From NCBI GenBank assembly GCA_022842565.1, contig JALHPH010000058.1, forward strand, positions 1-7,844: a stretch of 7,844 nt of DNA, in the 5' to 3' direction. The notes beneath the pieces were generated by a model, which was given only the letters and a program-made list of their open reading frames with translations, did no database searches and was not told the DNA's origin. Numbering within the stretch: position 1 is the first letter of the stretch; each line of letters starts with the position of its first letter. This stretch comes from Fimbriimonadaceae bacterium. Lineage in GTDB: Bacteria > Armatimonadota > Fimbriimonadia > Fimbriimonadales > Fimbriimonadaceae. Positions 5,764 to 7,844 of this stretch are shown here, piece by piece. The position numbers were made by a program, and so were the translations under genes.

Positions 5764-6459
5764 ATGCGGAGATTGTTGTCAATATCGGCTTTTTTTTGGG
5801 CAATTGGAGCATTTGGGCAACAGATTTCTTCGCGTCCTGATGCGATGATCGTGGTGAAAGAGGACGCTACCACCGCCGAAATGGTCGAGATTTCCATGCT
5901 GAAGCCGGATGTACCGAAGGCAGTCATGCAACAAATTGTCGCCAGACTTGGGGAAGAACTCAAAATGACCCCCCGTGGGTTCCCGTATTACACCGAACGC
6001 TTTGGGAATAGGCCGCAAGACCAGTTTGTGAAGGCCCGCATCGCGGTGGCTGGGCTCATCGACCGGCAAGCGGGCCTAGTGGTTTTGCAACCCTTGGCAC
6101 GCGCTTTTGCCGGACTGCCGGCTGCTTATCAGGTCCGCACCATCCAGGTGACCTTCGAGCAAGAGATCCCCAACCAGCGGACGATCAAGAGCCTGGCCAA
6201 CGACTCGGTGGTGGTCGATGGCTCGGTCATCTCCAATCCGGTTGGGCTGCAATATCTGATTGCACTTCGAACACAAGACCCCTCGCTGATCACGATTCCA
6301 GTTGCCCACCAAGAAAAGCCCCTCGAGAAAGCTCCAACTCCGGCTTCACCTTCGCGAATTCCGCCACTTTTTTGGGCTCTGATTGCGATCGCCTCGGCGT
6401 GTGCAGGCTGGTTGGTATACTTGGCCTTCACCTCGAGGACGGCAAAAAAGGTTGAATGA
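5764..6459 (+). CDS. Secreted, C-terminally membrane-anchored protein of unknown function
   Basis: I do not recognise this family. From the ATG at 5764 it has 231 residues. A clear signal peptide (MRRLLSISAFFWAIGAFG) has an apparent Ala-x-Gly cleavage site after residue 18. An extracytoplasmic domain of about 165 residues follows without cysteines, then a Pro-rich linker (about 186-200), one transmembrane helix (about 201-222) and a short basic tail (SRTAKK). This gives a type I topology with nearly the whole protein outside. I prefer 5764 over the in-frame ATG at 5749 because GGA lies 6 bases before it and the signal peptide then starts with basic residues. It is divergent from greA and 43 bases ahead of the pilT-like gene on the same strand, so the two may be cotranscribed. 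A pilus-related role is possible but rests on position only. Confidence 0.8.
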   Translation: MRRLLSISAFFWAIGAFGQQISSRPDAMIVVKEDATTAEMVEISMLKPDVPKAVMQQIVARLGEELKMTPRGFPYYTERFGNRPQDQFVKARIAVAGLIDRQAGLVVLQPLARAFAGLPAAYQVRTIQVTFEQEIPNQRTIKSLANDSVVVDGSVISNPVGLQYLIALRTQDPSLITIPVAHQEKPLEKAPTPASPSRIPPLFWALIAIASACAGWLVYLAFTSRTAKKVE

Positions 6460-6502
6460 TTTGCCCCAGTTGACCGGTCCTTCACAAGGAATTTTTTGAG
6501 CT

Positions 6503-7582
6503 ATGCGAGACGCCTCCTCCTTAACAGTCCACGAACTCGTCGAAATCGGTTTTGAATGCAACTCCTCTGACTTGATGATCAAGGCTCACTCTAAGCCGAT
6601 GTTCAAGCGAAACAGCGAGATGCAGGACGTTCCCGGTGAATGGCCCGTCATCGATGACGAGAACGCAAAGCGGATGATCTATTCGGTCATGTCGCCGCGC
6701 CAAATCGCGAAATTCGAGGACCACATGGAAATGGACCTTGCGTTCCAAGTGGGGAACAAGTGCCGCGTCCGTTGTAACGTTTATCGTGAGCGCGGTCACC
6801 CCGCAGCGGTCATGCGTATCATTCCGCTCAAGATTCGCACGCTCGAAGAGCTCGGCCTCCCGCCGGTTCTGCGCGAAGTGACCAAGCACCGCCAGGGTCT
6901 CATCCTGGTGACCGGTCCCACCGGTTCGGGAAAGACCACCACGCTGGCGGCGCTCATTGACATCATCAACGATTCGCGCCCATGCCACATCGTGACCATC
7001 GAGGACCCGCTCGAAATTGTGCACGGCGACAAGAAGGCGTACATTTCGCAGCGTGAGGTCGGAATCGACACGGAGGATTTCAGCCCCGCCCTTCGCGCCG
7101 TGGTTCGCGAAGCTCCAGACGTCATCCTAATCGGTGAAATGCGCGACACCACTACCATGCACGTCGCGCTCACAGCCGGTGAAACTGGTCACTTGGTGTT
7201 CTCGACGGTCCACACCTCGTCGGCCTACGAAACGCTCGACCGTATTATCAACATGTTCCCGCCACACGAGAAAGCGTTCCTTTGTCAGAGGTTGGCCAAC
7301 TCGCTTCGAGCTATCGTTGCCCAAAAGCTCGCGCCGCGCGCCGATGGGCAGGGCCGTGTCGTGGTGAACGAGATCCTGATCTGTACGCCGACCGTGAGCA
7401 AAGCCATCGAGGACGGACACTTCAACGACATCTATGCCCACATGAACGAGGGCGGATTCTGGGGCACGCAGACCATGAACCAATCGCTCGTTCGCTACGT
7501 GAAAGCAGGAATCATCACCGAGCAGGTCGCCATCAACTACGCTGGTGTCATCTCGGAGCTCAAGCAGCTTCTGCGACGCTAA
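6503..7582 (+). CDS. pilT: Type IV pilus retraction ATPase, PilT/PilU family
   Basis: A hexameric cytoplasmic ATPase that drives pilus depolymerisation in twitching motility. The protein has 359 residues, typical for PilT. The N-terminal PAS-like domain (about 8-110) contains SSDLMIKAHSKPMFKRN, the counterpart of the family's 'ASDLHL...pp..R'. The RecA-like core has Walker A GPTGSGKT (138-145), Asp box IVTIEDPLE (163-171), Walker B VILIGEMRD (207-215) and His box GHLVFSTVHT (229-238). The PilT C-terminal 'AIRNLIRE' retraction motif appears only in altered form as SKAIEDGHFNDI (299-310), and the following QTMNQSL (323-329) matches 'GMqTmDqaL'. PilT and PilU cannot be separated by eye. AAGGA (6486-6490) lies 12 bases before the ATG. 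The stop codon overlaps that of the convergent ilvC by four bases. No pilB, pilC or other pilus gene is in view. Confidence 0.93.
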   Translation: MRDASSLTVHELVEIGFECNSSDLMIKAHSKPMFKRNSEMQDVPGEWPVIDDENAKRMIYSVMSPRQIAKFEDHMEMDLAFQVGNKCRVRCNVYRERGHPAAVMRIIPLKIRTLEELGLPPVLREVTKHRQGLILVTGPTGSGKTTTLAALIDIINDSRPCHIVTIEDPLEIVHGDKKAYISQREVGIDTEDFSPALRAVVREAPDVILIGEMRDTTTMHVALTAGETGHLVFSTVHTSSAYETLDRIINMFPPHEKAFLCQRLANSLRAIVAQKLAPRADGQGRVVVNEILICTPTVSKAIEDGHFNDIYAHMNEGGFWGTQTMNQSLVRYVKAGIITEQVAINYAGVISELKQLLRR

Positions 7583-7844
7583 TCCTGCAGACCCATTGCA
7601 CGCCTCAGCCCGGCTCCAACCGCCTGGCTGGGGTGTTCTTGTTCCTGGTTGCGGAGGTCGCGGTCACGAGGCCGACCCTGGGCGACCTCGTCCATCCACT
7701 CTTTCGCGAATGCGCCCGATTCGATGGCCGTGAGGGTTTGCTCCATGCGCTGCCGGGTGTCTGAGTCGATTAGGTCCGGTCCCGCCGTGAGACCTCCCCA
7801 GGCGGCTGTATCGCTGATGGCTGATCGCATGCCAGCCAGCCCCC
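7579..7844 (-). CDS. ilvC: Ketol-acid reductoisomerase, C-terminal fragment
   Basis: The gene runs off the right edge; about 87 C-terminal residues are visible. IlvC makes 2,3-dihydroxy acids in valine, leucine and isoleucine biosynthesis using Mg and NADPH. The visible part starts GLAGMRSAISDTAAWGGL, matching the family's 'GGlagMRysiSdTAeyGdltrGp', which belongs to the C-terminal knotted helical domain and carries active-site residues including the Ser of 'SISDTA'. It continues with a FAKEWMDEVAQGRP helix and ends with EHPSQAVGAGLRRAM, matching 'HpiEkVGkeLRkmM'. The end close after that helix fits the short class I enzyme rather than the long class II form. A common change is Tyr to Ala after MRS ('MRySiS'). 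The frame is open up to the window edge. Confidence 0.9.
   Translation of the reverse strand, partial: GLAGMRSAISDTAAWGGLTAGPDLIDSDTRQRMEQTLTAIESGAFAKEWMDEVAQGRPRDRDLRNQEQEHPSQAVGAGLRRAMGLQD

Noticed and set aside
6470..6475. TTGACC as a -35 box for pilT
   Set aside because: No acceptable -10 hexamer lies 16-18 bases downstream; the sequence there is a T run.
7282..7764. Plus-strand open frame of 160 codons crossing the pilT and ilvC ends
   Set aside because: Overlaps two conserved genes in other frames and has no recognisable sequence.

Overview
The window is a compact, moderately GC-rich bacterial chromosome segment made almost entirely of conserved core genes. No insertion sequence, phage gene, CRISPR array, tRNA or rRNA is visible, and no stretch over 300 bases lacks a gene. 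The gene mix (GreA, SecE, NusG, RecJ, a PilT-type ATPase, a class I-like ketol-acid reductoisomerase, an ECF sigma factor with a membrane anti-sigma) fits a free-living bacterium with type IV pili. The divergent membrane proteins and unusual gene order suggest a less-studied phylum. Armatimonadota (Fimbriimonadia-like) is my guess from overall feel only, not a demonstrated assignment.

Layout: (1) Bases 2-2586, plus strand: the last residues of an upstream protein resembling the MazG C-terminus, then a tightly coupled three-gene operon. It holds an ECF sigma factor, a single-pass membrane protein that is probably its anti-sigma factor (ATGA overlap), and a secreted HtrA-like protein with a PDZ domain (20-base overlap). 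The trypsin-like half of that third protein appears to have lost all three catalytic residues. (2) Bases 2530-5665, minus strand: greA, secE, nusG and recJ, in transcription order. recJ ends inside the 3' end of the PDZ gene (57-base tail-to-tail overlap) and starts inside nusG. (3) Bases 5764-7582, plus strand: a secreted, C-terminally membrane-anchored protein of unknown function, then a PilT-family ATPase. (4) Bases 7579-7844, minus strand: the C-terminus of ilvC, whose stop codon overlaps that of pilT.

How the genes work together: the first block reads as an envelope-stress or surface-signal circuit, with sigma factor, membrane inhibitor and a periplasmic or surface PDZ partner that may sense rather than cut. 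The second block joins RNA polymerase partners (GreA and NusG), the translocon subunit SecE and the RecJ nuclease. The usual secE-nusG-rplK order is broken because recJ follows nusG. The third block concerns twitching motility plus one unknown envelope protein.

Non-coding DNA is sparse. The two informative gaps are 5666-5763 (divergent, with a TATAAT on the greA strand) and 5075-5158 (extended -10 for secE, bracketed by a perfect 8-base inverted repeat, followed by a GC-rich hairpin in the leader). A third short gap, 62-126, holds an imperfect inverted repeat that also looks like an ECF-type promoter. The most unusual item is the sigma / anti-sigma / pseudo-HtrA operon. I see no clearly new large system beyond it.
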